From positions 1-64,000 of the forward strand of contig JBCCTQ010000004.1 in assembly GCA_039198225.1 (NCBI GenBank): a DNA stretch of 64,000 nucleotides, read 5' to 3'. The position numbers and the translations under genes were made by a program. Numbering within the stretch: position 1 is the first letter of the stretch; every line of letters begins with the position of its first letter. The stretch is from JASJAR01 sp039198225. Its GTDB lineage: Bacteria; Pseudomonadota; Alphaproteobacteria; Rhodobacterales; Rhodobacteraceae. This document shows, one piece after another, positions 42,407 to 50,938 of this stretch. The notes beneath the pieces were generated by a model. That model worked only from the letters and a program-made list of their open reading frames with translations, made no database searches and was not told the DNA's origin.

Positions 42407-43462
42407 CTAGCGGATCCGCCTCTCGCTTGATGCATCGAAAAGATAGGCCCGGGACGGATCGAAACGGATGGCGACTTTTGTGCCTTGGGCCGAACGTTCG
42501 TCGCCGCGTTCTTCAACGATGATCTTCTCGCCGGACGACGCGGTCAGGTAGGCGTAAGACACTCCGCCGAGGGCTTCGGTCAGTTCCACCGTTTGAGCCT
42601 CCCCGGCGCCGATCTCGATATGTTCGGGCCGGATGCCGAGGATCACCGAACTTCCCTCGGATGGAAGGCCGACCGGCACGGGCACGGCCATGCCCAACGC
42701 TGGCACATCCACCGCCCCGCCTGACACCGTGCCGGCAAGAAAATTCATCGAAGGTGAGCCTATAAAGCCCGCCACGAAACGGTTGTCGGGGTCGCGGTAG
42801 AGATCCATCGGGGCGCCGACTTGTTCGATATTGCCCGCACGGAGCACCACGATCTTGTCGGCCATCGTCATCGCTTCGACCTGGTCGTGGGTGACATAGA
42901 TCATCGTTGCCCCGATCTCTTGGTGGAGCCGCGCGATCTCGACCCGCATCTCGACGCGGAGTTCCGCATCGAGGTTCGAAAGAGGCTCGTCGAAGAGAAA
43001 CACTTCCGGCCCCCGGACAATCGCCCGCCCGATGGCGACCCGTTGGCGTTGTCCGCCCGACAGCGCCGCCGGTTTTCGCTTGAGATACTCGTCGAGTTTG
43101 AGGATACGGCTCGCTTCGGAGACTTTCGTTTTGATTTCTGGCGTGCCGTGGCCGGTCATTTTTAGCCCGAAACCCATATTCTCCTCGACCGACATATGGG
43201 GGTAGAGCGCATAGGTTTGGAAAACCATCGACACGCCGCGGTCGGACGGGTCGAGCCGGGTCACGTCTCGGGCTCCGATCCGGATCATCCCGTCCGTGGT
43301 CTCTTCGAGCCCGGCGACCATCCTAAGAAGCGTCGACTTGCCGCAGCCCGACGGACCCACGAAAACACAGAACTCCCCGTCTTCGATATCGAGATCCACC
43401 CCGTGGATCACTTCCACATCGCCGTAACGTTTAATCACTTGGTTCAGTGTCACACCCGACAT
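42407..43462 (-). CDS. Sugar ABC transporter ATPase, UgpC/MalK type (galactoside locus)
   Basis: A 351-residue ATPase with Walker A GPSGCGKST, MVFQTYALYPHMSV, signature LSGGQRQRVAIGRA, Walker B VFLFDEPLSNLD, YVTHDQ, and a MalK-type C-terminal domain (FIGSPSMNFLAGTVSGG, GIRPEHIEIG). Its start overlaps the end of the IclR regulator gene by 13 bases, so regulator and ATPase are co-expressed. The matching binding protein and permeases lie on the plus strand beyond the shared promoter. Confidence 0.94.
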   Translation of the reverse strand: MSGVTLNQVIKRYGDVEVIHGVDLDIEDGEFCVFVGPSGCGKSTLLRMVAGLEETTDGMIRIGARDVTRLDPSDRGVSMVFQTYALYPHMSVEENMGFGLKMTGHGTPEIKTKVSEASRILKLDEYLKRKPAALSGGQRQRVAIGRAIVRGPEVFLFDEPLSNLDAELRVEMRVEIARLHQEIGATMIYVTHDQVEAMTMADKIVVLRAGNIEQVGAPMDLYRDPDNRFVAGFIGSPSMNFLAGTVSGGAVDVPALGMAVPVPVGLPSEGSSVILGIRPEHIEIGAGEAQTVELTEALGGVSYAYLTASSGEKIIVEERGDERSAQGTKVAIRFDPSRAYLFDASSERRIR

Positions 43463-44301
43463 TCTGCTGCCTTCTCTGTTTCTGAAATTTCGCCCGAGAC
43501 CGGAAACCGCCAGGCCGCCGCCGATTGGGCGATGGCGGATGCCGCCGCCACCACATCGGGCGCGGTGGCTTCGAGGTCGTGTAGGGTCATACGTTCAATC
43601 GACGCGGTCACCGAGATCGCCCCAAGGACCCAACCTCCGGCGGTCTGGATCGGCGCGGCGATACAAATATTGCCCGGCTCATGTTCTTGGCGGTCAAGGG
43701 CATAACCCGTGCCCCGGATCGTGGCCAATTCAGCATCCAAACCCCTCCTGTCGATGATCGTTGCCGGCGTAAACCGGTGGAAAGACTGCTGCTCGAGGAT
43801 GGGACGGCGCTCGGCGTCCGGCAGAAATGCGAGCATCGCTTTGCCGACGGCCGTACAATAGGCAGGCCCCACCTTTCCCGCCGAGGAATAGACCTCGTTG
43901 GGCTTGGCCGCATTGCGTTTATCTACATAGAGCACTTGGGCCGCATCGAGTTGTGCCAGATGCACCGTCTCGCCCACCTTCTCGGCCAAATGCTCCACGC
44001 TCGTCCGGGCAATCGGGGCCAGCGAGGATTGCTGCCACGCCCCATGGGCAAGCCGGACCAGCCTCAAACCCAACCCGTAAAGCTGGCGCTCCGGGTCGTA
44101 GGACAGCATCCCGAGCCCGGTCAAAGTCTGGACGAACCTATAGAGCGTTGCTTTGGGATAGGGACTTTCCGACAGGAGTTCAGAAAAACGCACCGGGCGG
44201 CCGAACGCAGCCACCTGGTCCAAGACGTCGAGCGCCTTTCCAACTGTTCCTCCCTCGACGGTGCCGCTCTCCGCGGTCTCCGCCTGGTCCGTCGCGGCCA
44301 T
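43450..44301 (-). CDS. IclR-family transcriptional regulator
   Basis: A 283-residue regulator. The N-terminal winged helix (TVGKALDVLDQVAAFGRPVRFSELLSE..KATLYRFVQTL) is followed by the IclR effector domain (VGETVHLAQLDAAQVLYVDKRN, YCTAVGKAMLAFLP, GYALDRQEHEPGNICIAAPI). It has a strong GGGAGG before its start. It is divergent from the galactoside transporter and enzyme operon; an inverted repeat at 44383-44403 is its likely operator. The inducer is probably galactose or a derivative. Confidence 0.93.
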   Translation of the reverse strand: MAATDQAETAESGTVEGGTVGKALDVLDQVAAFGRPVRFSELLSESPYPKATLYRFVQTLTGLGMLSYDPERQLYGLGLRLVRLAHGAWQQSSLAPIARTSVEHLAEKVGETVHLAQLDAAQVLYVDKRNAAKPNEVYSSAGKVGPAYCTAVGKAMLAFLPDAERRPILEQQSFHRFTPATIIDRRGLDAELATIRGTGYALDRQEHEPGNICIAAPIQTAGGWVLGAISVTASIERMTLHDLEATAPDVVAAASAIAQSAAAWRFPVSGEISETEKAAECRV

Positions 44302-44335
44302 GCCGCCCCTCCCTGAGGCCCCAAGACTTAGCCTA

Positions 44336-44366
44336 TTGACAACGTTAAGCTCCGCAGGCTTACCAT
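44336..44366 (+). promoter_or_regulatory. Candidate promoter of the galactoside operon
   Basis: TTGACA (44336-44341) is a consensus -35. A -10-like CTTACC lies 17 bases on, or TACCAT at 19. It faces the binding-protein gene and places the 44383-44403 inverted repeat just downstream of the expected transcription start, a position suited to repression. Confidence 0.45.
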
Positions 44367-44382
44367 ATCAATATGTAAAACA

Positions 44383-44403
44383 GAGTTCCGAATAATGGAA
44401 CTC
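44383..44403. promoter_or_regulatory. Inverted-repeat operator, probable IclR site
   Basis: GAGTTCC-GAATAAT-GGAACTC is a perfect 7-base inverted repeat with a 7-base spacer, in the divergent region between the IclR gene and the binding-protein gene. GTTCC/GGAAC arms are the type bound by IclR-family dimers. It ends 28 bases before the ATG of the binding-protein gene. Confidence 0.65.
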
Positions 44404-44431
44404 GATAATGGGACCACCAGGGAGGACCACC

Positions 44432-45694
44432 ATGCGTTCCATGCTTAAAGCGTCCGTCGGGGCGCTTGCTTTTGCTGCGTTGGGCAGCACGGCATTTGCC
44501 GGCAGCCACAGTCTATCGGGCGACCTTAAAATCTTTCTCGACACGTCGAACCCCGCTCCGCGGGCGACGATGGAGGCGATGATCGCTGATTTCGCCGAGC
44601 TGCACCCCGATCTCAACGTCGAAACCACGGTGATCGACCGGGAAGCCTACAAAACCCAAATTCGGAACTTCCTCACCGCCGACGCGCCGGACGTGGCCAC
44701 CTGGTATGCCGCCAATCGGATGAGCCCCTACGTCAATGCGGGTCTCTTCGAAGACGTGTCCGACCTTTGGGCCGAGCCCGAAATCGCTGATAACCTCGCC
44801 TCGACCAAAGGCGCGATGACCATCGACGGCAAGCAATGGGGCGTCCCCTACACCTACTATCAGTGGGGTGTTTACTACCGGAAAGACATCTACGAAGAGC
44901 TCGGTCTCGCAGAGCCTGCGAACTTCGAAGAGATGAAGGCCAATTGCCAGGCGATCATCGATTCCGGTCGGAAGTGCTACACGATCGGCACCAAGTTCCT
45001 TTGGACCGCCGGCGGCTGGTTTGACTATCTCAACATGCGGACCCACGGGTTCGACTTCCACATGGAACTCGCCCAGGGCGAAGTCCCTTGGACCGATGAC
45101 CGTGTGAAACAGACCTTTGCCAATTGGCGCGAGCTGATCGACATGGGTGCGTTCATCGACAACCACCAGACCTATTCCTGGCAGGAATCGCTCCCCTTCA
45201 TCGTCTCGGGCGATGCGGCCGCGATCCTCAAAGGCAATTTCGCGGTGGCACCGCTCCGCGAAGCTGGTCTCGACGACACCAAGCTCGACTTCTTCCAATT
45301 CCCGGAAATCACCCCGGGTATCCCGTTGGCTGAAGACGCGCCCACCGACACGTTCCACATCCCGTCCAATGCACAGAATAAGGAAGCGGCCCGGGAATTC
45401 TTGCGGTTCGTGGTGTCGGCCAATGTCCAGTCGACCATCAACAACCCTGACAATCTCGGCCAATTGCCGGTGAATGCCGGGTCGAGCGTGGCCGATGACA
45501 AATTCCTGAACGAAGGCTTCGTGATGCTCTCGGAGAACTCGCCGGGCGGCGTGGCGCAATTCTTCGACCGGGACTTCCCGGCCGAGATGGCGGCCGAAGC
45601 CATGCAGGGGCTCCAGGAATTCATGGTCTTCCCCGACAACCTCGACGACATTCTCGCGCGGCTCGAAAAAGTGCGCGAGCGGGTGTATCAATAA
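44432..45694 (+). CDS. Sugar ABC transporter substrate-binding protein (galactoside)
   Basis: A 420-residue periplasmic protein with a Sec signal (RSMLKASVGALAFAALGSTAFA) and a family-1 pattern: LKIFLDTSNPAPRATMEAMI, VATWYAANRMSPYVNAGLFE, VPYTYYQWGVYYRKDIYEELG, GWFDYLNMRTHGFDFHM and AAILKGNFAV. The start at 44432 follows GGAGGA. The neighbouring GH36 and GH42 enzymes suggest that it binds alpha- or beta-galactosides. Two hairpins follow it. Confidence 0.92.
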   Translation: MRSMLKASVGALAFAALGSTAFAGSHSLSGDLKIFLDTSNPAPRATMEAMIADFAELHPDLNVETTVIDREAYKTQIRNFLTADAPDVATWYAANRMSPYVNAGLFEDVSDLWAEPEIADNLASTKGAMTIDGKQWGVPYTYYQWGVYYRKDIYEELGLAEPANFEEMKANCQAIIDSGRKCYTIGTKFLWTAGGWFDYLNMRTHGFDFHMELAQGEVPWTDDRVKQTFANWRELIDMGAFIDNHQTYSWQESLPFIVSGDAAAILKGNFAVAPLREAGLDDTKLDFFQFPEITPGIPLAEDAPTDTFHIPSNAQNKEAAREFLRFVVSANVQSTINNPDNLGQLPVNAGSSVADDKFLNEGFVMLSENSPGGVAQFFDRDFPAEMAAEAMQGLQEFMVFPDNLDDILARLEKVRERVYQ

Positions 45695-45701
45695 ACTGGA
45701 C

Positions 45702-45753
45702 GGCGGGCTTCGGCCCGCCAGCCACCTGGCGTAAGGCGGGCTTAACCCCGCCT
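45702..45753 (+). terminator. Two hairpins after the binding-protein gene
   Basis: GGCGGGC-TTCG-GCCCGCC (45702-45719), with a stable C-UUCG-G tetraloop, and AGGCGGG/CCCGCCT (45734-45740 with 45747-45753). There is no T run. They sit between the binding-protein and permease genes, as in the other transporter loci here, and probably protect or attenuate the transcript. Confidence 0.65.
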
Positions 45754-45818
45754 CGCCAAACCCATTCGCAAGCTCTACGGGGCTTTCGCATGGGCCCGGC
45801 CCTAGGGAGGAGACGCCG

Positions 45819-46754
45819 ATGACCACCGCATCCCTCAACGATGTCGACGCCGTCAACGGCGCAAGGCGGGGCTGGTACAAGCGCAACGAAATCGCGATCA
45901 CGCCGTGGATCTTCCTCGCGCCAGCGATCCTTTTCTTCATGGTCTATGTGATCATCCCGATCTACCAGAGCTTCTCGATCTCGCTTTACGATTGGGACGG
46001 CCTGGGCGATGCGCGCTATGTGGGCCTCGGCAATTACGCAGAGCTTTTCGATGACAGCGCCTTCGAGGTGTCGCTCTGGAACAACCTCAAATGGCTCCTC
46101 CTCTATCTTCTCGCGATCCCGGCGGGACTATTCATCGCCTTGTTCCTCAATCAGACGGTGACCGGGATCCGGCTTTATAAGTCGTTGTTTTTCTTTCCCT
46201 TCGTTCTCAGCCAAGTGGTCGTAGGTCTGGTCTTTTCGTGGTTCTACCTCCCCAATGAAGGGCTCTTGAACAACCTTCTCGGCTTCTTTGGGATGGGCCC
46301 CCTCAATGTCCTCGGCGACCCTACCTGGGCGACCTACGGCATTATCGCCGCCGGGCTCTGGCCCCAAACCGCCTATTGTATGATCCTCTATCTCACCGGC
46401 CTCAACGCGGTCGATCCTGAGCAGATCGAAGCGGGCCGCTTGGACGGGGCCAAGGGTTGGAAGATGCTCTGGTACATCATCATCCCCCAGCTTCGCCCGG
46501 CCACCTTCATCGCCTTCGTGGTTACGATCATCGGCGCGCTCCGCTCCTTCGACCTCATTTCGATCATGACCAACGGTGGGCCCTTCGGCCAAACCCGGGT
46601 CCTGTCGTTTTACATGTTCGAAAAGGCGCTGTCGGAATACGGGTTCCGCATGGGCTACGGCGCTGCCATCGCGGTCGTTTTGTTCCTCATCATGCTGATC
46701 TTCATCGCCTATTTCCTTTGGTCGATGTGGAAAGACGAAAAGGGCGCGCGATGA
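45819..46754 (+). CDS. Sugar ABC transporter permease, MalF type (galactoside)
   Basis: A 311-residue permease: ITPWIFLAPAILFFMVYVII, IPIYQSFSISLYDWDG, membrane helices, LYLTGLNAVDPEQIEAGRLDGAKGWKMLWY as the EAA loop, and FDLISIMTNGGPFGQTRVLSFY, all typical of CUT1 sugar permeases. It has GGAGGAG upstream. Its stop overlaps the start of a small MmcQ/YjbR gene, which separates it from its partner permease. Confidence 0.93.
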   Translation: MTTASLNDVDAVNGARRGWYKRNEIAITPWIFLAPAILFFMVYVIIPIYQSFSISLYDWDGLGDARYVGLGNYAELFDDSAFEVSLWNNLKWLLLYLLAIPAGLFIALFLNQTVTGIRLYKSLFFFPFVLSQVVVGLVFSWFYLPNEGLLNNLLGFFGMGPLNVLGDPTWATYGIIAAGLWPQTAYCMILYLTGLNAVDPEQIEAGRLDGAKGWKMLWYIIIPQLRPATFIAFVVTIIGALRSFDLISIMTNGGPFGQTRVLSFYMFEKALSEYGFRMGYGAAIAVVLFLIMLIFIAYFLWSMWKDEKGAR

Positions 46755-47098
46755 CCCGGTCTGAGTTTGACGCGCTCTGCGGGGCCATGCCCGGGGCGGT
46801 GCTCTCGGGCCAAGGCGAACTAGACGCGTGGAAAGTGGGCGGCAAAATGTTCGCCTGCTTCGGCCATACCGAAAAGCGGGCGACCAACACCGACGCCGCC
46901 TCGCTTAAATGCCCCAACACCGAAACGGCTGAGATGCTGATCGATGCCGGAGCCGCGCGGAAAGCGGCCTATTTCCATCGCTCCTGGGTGTCCCTTGACC
47001 TGCCCGCGCTTGACGCGGAAGAGGCCGAACATCGCATCGCCGTGAGCTACGACACGATCAAGCAATCGTTGCCGAAATCCGTCCGGGAGGCGCTTTAA
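46751..47098 (+). CDS. MmcQ/YjbR family protein inserted in the transporter operon
   Basis: A 115-residue protein: TRSEFDALCGAMPGAVLSGQ, WKVGGKMFACFG, SLKCPNTETAEMLID and SWVSLDLPALDAEEAEHRIAVSYD. These match the YjbR (CyaY-like, double-wing) family of small DNA-binding or structural proteins with few assigned roles. Its ATG overlaps the MalF-type permease stop by ATGA, and the next permease starts 2 bases later, so it is fully embedded between two subunits of one channel. Confidence 0.85.
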   Translation: MTRSEFDALCGAMPGAVLSGQGELDAWKVGGKMFACFGHTEKRATNTDAASLKCPNTETAEMLIDAGAARKAAYFHRSWVSLDLPALDAEEAEHRIAVSYDTIKQSLPKSVREAL

Positions 47099-47099
47099 C

Positions 47100-47948
47100 A
47101 TGTTCCCAACGCCCATTGAGAAAACGCCCCGTTCCTGGCAACTCACCTACCAAGGGCTGCTGCCCCTGGTCCTTTTGATGTGGCTTTTGCCCCTCATCGC
47201 CGTGGCGGTCTTTTCGGTGAAGCCGGCCGAGGATTTCACGGTGGGCAATTATTGGGGCCTGCCCTCATCCTTTGAAGCCTTCGCGAATTACGGCCAGGTT
47301 TTCTTCAACTCCGACATGCCCCGCTACATGCTGAACTCGGTCTTTATCACCGTACCCACGGTGATCGGGGCGGTGGGGCTGTCCTGCCTCGCGGGCTTTG
47401 CCCTTGGGATCTATAAGTTCAAATCCAATATCTGGATCTTCTTTATGTTCGTGGCGGGGAATTTCGTGCCTTTCCAGATCCTGATGGTCCCGGTCCGCGA
47501 CCTCACACTCGATCTTGGGCTCTACAACACGAAAACCGGCCTGGTTCTCTTCCATATCGCGTTCCAAACTGGGTTTTGCACGCTCTTCATGCGGAATTTC
47601 ATTCGTGCACTCCCCTTCCCGCTCATCGAAGCCGCACGGGTCGAAGGCGTCGCCGAATGGCGGATCTTTTGGTACGTCGTTCTGCCCTTGATGAAGCCCG
47701 CCATCGCCGCCCTCTCGGTGCTGATCTTCACCTTCATCTGGAACGATTACTTCTGGGCGGTCGTCCTTACCCAGGGCCCCGAAAGCCAGCCCGTCACCGC
47801 CGGGATCACGTCTTTTAACGCGCAATTCCGCGCCGCCTATCACCTGATGAGCGCCGGCTCGATCGTGGCCGCGTTGCCGCCGGTCTTGATGTTCTTCCTG
47901 ATGCAGAAGCACTTTATCGCGGGGCTCACCCTCGGCGCGGTCAAGTGA
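47100..47948 (+). CDS. Sugar ABC transporter permease, MalG type (galactoside)
   Basis: A 282-residue permease: LTYQGLLPLVLLMWLLPLIA, NYWGLPSSFEAFANYGQVFF, RYMLNSVFITVPTVIGAVG, the EAA loop LPFPLIEAARVEGVAEWRIF and the MalG-type end FIAGLTLGAVK. It completes the CUT1 transporter with the upstream permease, the binding protein and the divergent ATPase. The GH36 gene starts 3 bases after its stop. Confidence 0.93.
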   Translation: MFPTPIEKTPRSWQLTYQGLLPLVLLMWLLPLIAVAVFSVKPAEDFTVGNYWGLPSSFEAFANYGQVFFNSDMPRYMLNSVFITVPTVIGAVGLSCLAGFALGIYKFKSNIWIFFMFVAGNFVPFQILMVPVRDLTLDLGLYNTKTGLVLFHIAFQTGFCTLFMRNFIRALPFPLIEAARVEGVAEWRIFWYVVLPLMKPAIAALSVLIFTFIWNDYFWAVVLTQGPESQPVTAGITSFNAQFRAAYHLMSAGSIVAALPPVLMFFLMQKHFIAGLTLGAVK

Positions 47949-47951
47949 TCC

Positions 47952-50057
47952 ATGGCAGACGGTTTGGCGGAGCTTGCCCAATGCTGGCGGCTGGACGATG
48001 GGCGACAAACCCTCGTCCTCGCCGCCCGGCGGCACCGGCTGCCGGAAGTTGTCTATTGGGGCGCGCCCCTTCCGCCTGGCGATAACGTCAGCGGGCTCCA
48101 AGCCGCCCAAGCCATCGATGTTACCGGCGGCATGCTCGACGAAAACCCCGACCTGTCGATCTGCCCCGAGGCCACGCGCACCTTCCCCGGCCAGCCAGGC
48201 CTCATCTTACGCGCCAGTGACGGCACGCCGATACTCCCGAAATTCTGTTTTGCCCGGGAAGAACGCGACGGCGATCGCCTGACACTTATTTACGAAGACA
48301 CCGACGCCCTTCTCACCTATGCCGCCCATTTCGAGACCGACCCCGAAACCCGGATCATCACGCTTCGGTCCGAGCTCACCGCGACCCGCCCGGTTCATCT
48401 CCATTGGCTCGCCGCTCCGGTCCTCCCAGGCAACCAATATTCAGACGGCACGGTCGATTTTACCGGCCGTTGGTGCGGCGAATTCCAAACCGTCGAGACC
48501 AGTTGGGCCCCTGGGATGCGCTACCGGGAAAACCGCACGGGACGGACGGGACACGAACACTTCCCCGGGCTCCTTGTGCGGGGACAGGGGGCGACCAACA
48601 CCCAAGGGGAAGCCTGGGGTTTCCATTATGGCTGGTCCGGCGGGCACAGGATGATCGCGGAAGAGCTGCCCGATGGGCGGCGCCAGATCCAGTTCGGCCA
48701 TGCCGCCCGGATGGAGATCGAGCCCCAAACCCATTTTGCCAGTGCCCCCCTTTACGCGACCTATTCGTCAGACGGGCTCAATGGCTGCGCCGTGGCCTTC
48801 CAACGCCATCTCCGTGATCGGATCGTCCCCTGGACCCATCCCGGACGTCCGCGCCCGGTCCACTATAATTGTTGGGAGGCGGTCTATTTTGACCACAACC
48901 TCCCGGCCCTCCAAGACATCGCGACCCGCGCGGCTGCCCTCGGCGCCGAGCGCTTCGTTCTCGATGATGGCTGGTTCGGCAACCGCGACGACGACACGCG
49001 TTCGCTGTCGGATTGGGAGGTCGACCCCCGGAAATACCCCGATGGCCTCGGCCCCCTCATCGACCATGTCCACGGGCTCGGGATGACTTTCGGGATCTGG
49101 TTCGAGCCCGAAATGATCAACCCGGACAGTGACATTCACCGCGCCCATCCCGACTGGGCCCTGGGCGGCGAAGACCAAACCCTCGGGCGCCATCAAAAGG
49201 CGCTCAACATTGCTCTCCCGGCGGTCCAAGACTTCGTCTACGACCGGATGGCTGCGATCTTGGGCGCCCATGCGATCGACTACATCAAATGGGATCATAA
49301 CCGGGTCTTGCCGATGCCCGACGCGGCCCAGACCCGCGGGTCCTATGCCCTCATCGACCGGCTCCGCGCGACCTTCCCCAAGGTCGAGATCGAAAGCTGC
49401 GCCTCGGGGGGCGGCCGGATCGATTTCGGCATCCTGTCGCGCACGCAACGGGTCTGGCTCTCGGATTCGAACGACGCCCTCGAGCGGCTCCGGATCCAGC
49501 ACAATGCCGCGCTTTTTCTCCCCGCCGCGGTCACCGGCTCCCATGTGGGCCCGCGCTTTTGCCATACGTCCGGGCGGATGCTCGACATTGGCTTCCGCGC
49601 CTGGGTCGCTGCCCAGCGCCATCTCGGGTTTGAGATGGACCCCCGCGAACTCACCGAGCACGAAGCCGTGGTTCTGAAGGACGTCACCGCCTGGTGGAAA
49701 GCCAACCGCGACTGGATGATGGCCGCCGATATCCTCCGGCTGGACAGTGCAGACCGTTCGGTGATCGCCGAGCAACAGCAGCCAAGGGACGCGCACCGCT
49801 TTGTCGTCTTCGCCGGGAAGGCAGACACATCAGCCCAAATAGCACCCCGCCCGCTTCGGCTGACGCGGCTCGACCCTGATGCCACTTACGAAGTCAGCCT
49901 CGCCAACCGGGCAAGCGCGCCGAGCCTGTCGCGCGGCACCCCGGCTTTGAAAGAGCGCCCGCTCACCCTGTCGGGGGCATATCTCATGGGCCAAGGACTG
50001 ACATTGCCTTGGAACTTCCCGCTTACGATGTGGGTCCTCGAAGGCCGGAAGATTTAA
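47952..50057 (+). CDS. Alpha-galactosidase, GH36
   Basis: A 701-residue cytoplasmic enzyme without a signal peptide. An N-terminal beta-domain (about 1-300) is followed by the catalytic barrel: CWEAVYFDHN, FVLDDGWFGNRDDD, GIWFEPEMINPDSD, YIKWDHNR (nucleophile Asp448), ESCASGGGRID and LSDSNDALERLRIQ (acid/base Asp505). This is the classic bacterial GH36 (AgaA/RafA) layout. It releases galactose from melibiose- or raffinose-type sugars after import by the adjacent transporter. Confidence 0.96.
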   Translation: MADGLAELAQCWRLDDGRQTLVLAARRHRLPEVVYWGAPLPPGDNVSGLQAAQAIDVTGGMLDENPDLSICPEATRTFPGQPGLILRASDGTPILPKFCFAREERDGDRLTLIYEDTDALLTYAAHFETDPETRIITLRSELTATRPVHLHWLAAPVLPGNQYSDGTVDFTGRWCGEFQTVETSWAPGMRYRENRTGRTGHEHFPGLLVRGQGATNTQGEAWGFHYGWSGGHRMIAEELPDGRRQIQFGHAARMEIEPQTHFASAPLYATYSSDGLNGCAVAFQRHLRDRIVPWTHPGRPRPVHYNCWEAVYFDHNLPALQDIATRAAALGAERFVLDDGWFGNRDDDTRSLSDWEVDPRKYPDGLGPLIDHVHGLGMTFGIWFEPEMINPDSDIHRAHPDWALGGEDQTLGRHQKALNIALPAVQDFVYDRMAAILGAHAIDYIKWDHNRVLPMPDAAQTRGSYALIDRLRATFPKVEIESCASGGGRIDFGILSRTQRVWLSDSNDALERLRIQHNAALFLPAAVTGSHVGPRFCHTSGRMLDIGFRAWVAAQRHLGFEMDPRELTEHEAVVLKDVTAWWKANRDWMMAADILRLDSADRSVIAEQQQPRDAHRFVVFAGKADTSAQIAPRPLRLTRLDPDATYEVSLANRASAPSLSRGTPALKERPLTLSGAYLMGQGLTLPWNFPLTMWVLEGRKI

Positions 50058-50161
50058 GCCGCGCGAGGCGGCGCCGAGCGCCTGACTATAGCGAAGCATT
50101 CGACGGATCCTCCGCCCACTTGCGTTAAAGCTAAATTGACACCGTCCGGGGAGGCCAACCG

Positions 50162-50671
50162 ATGAAACCCATCGCCATTGTCATTACATTTGCTGCCGCC
50201 ATTACCATTTCGCCAGCGGCGGCCGGACCGCCAGACCTTCAAACGCCGTCGCCGGTGATTTACCTCGCCGACAATCTCGACGAAGCCGATAATCTCGGCT
50301 GGTGCATCGACACGCTCGGACGGGGCCTTTCGGACCAATTGCAGGCCCATTCCTGCAAACCCCAAGGGGGCGATGTGCAATTTAGTTTCGACGCGGCGAC
50401 GGGCCAAATCCGGTCGGTTGCATTCGAGGGACTTTGCGCGAGCTATGACGGCACCCTGCCCCTCGGCCTCGTTGATTGCGCCGACACTGCAGAGCAATCC
50501 TTTGTCCATGACGAAGCGAGCATGACCCTCCGTCTGGCAAGCGACCCCGATGCCTGTCTGGTCGTCGGCGCGGCGAGCCGATCGGCCGGACCCTTTATGT
50601 CGCGGAGCCTTGAGGTGGCCGATTGCGAGGCAACGGATGCGTTGTTGAAAACTTGGGTGGTGATGCCCTAA
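50162..50671 (+). CDS. Secreted ricin-type lectin-like protein
   Basis: A 169-residue protein with a Sec signal (MKPIAIVITFAAAITISPAAA), then GWCIDTLGRGLSDQLQAHSCKP, FSFDAATGQIRS, LCASYDGTLPLGLVDC and CLVVG..LEVADC. This resembles a short beta-trefoil (ricin B) domain with paired cysteines. Such domains bind sugars, often galactose. The start follows GGGGAGG. It lies in the galactoside locus between GH36 and the SDR remnant and could bind substrate outside the cytoplasm; that is inferred. Confidence 0.65.
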   Translation: MKPIAIVITFAAAITISPAAAGPPDLQTPSPVIYLADNLDEADNLGWCIDTLGRGLSDQLQAHSCKPQGGDVQFSFDAATGQIRSVAFEGLCASYDGTLPLGLVDCADTAEQSFVHDEASMTLRLASDPDACLVVGAASRSAGPFMSRSLEVADCEATDALLKTWVVMP

Positions 50672-50740
50672 GCACCCCGGATTGTGGCCCGGGCGGGATT
50701 GCCATAGGTTTTCCGGACCCGCCGTTTCGGAGCTTTTTCC

Positions 50741-50938
50741 ATGGGCCATTCCCGCTATCCCGACCTTGAGGGCGCGTCGGTTTTCGTCCCGAGCAGCGGG
50801 TCGAGATTTGGGGCAGATTTCATCGAGCTGACAGCGATAAAGACCGGCCAACGACACCTATGTCTCGCCTCCTTCGCAACTGCCGGGACGAACGGGCAGA
50901 TCCTTGCCGGCGATGGCCGTGTCGTGGTCACCGGATGA
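50741..50938 (+). pseudogene. Collapsed SDR remnant (galactose/fucose dehydrogenase-like)
   Basis: A 65-codon frame joins the two ends of a short-chain dehydrogenase. Its start, RYPDLEGASVFVPSSGSRFG, matches the SDR N-terminus, but the glycine-rich TGGGSGIG loop is altered to PSSGSRFG. Its end, HLCLASFATAGTNGQILAGD then GRVVVTG, matches the usual CLASD..xxTGQILAVDGGVVVTG. About 190 central residues, including the catalytic Ser-Tyr-Lys, are missing. The stop overlaps the DgoK-like start by ATGA. In context the ancestor was probably galactose 1-dehydrogenase; this is inferred from family layout. Confidence 0.65.

Noticed and set aside
44513..45940. A 475-codon minus-strand frame.
   Set aside because: It is antisense to the galactoside binding protein, which has a signal peptide, domain motifs and ribosome site.
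48768..49796. A 342-codon minus-strand frame.
   Set aside because: It is a shadow of the GH36 catalytic barrel; the real strand has all active-site motifs.
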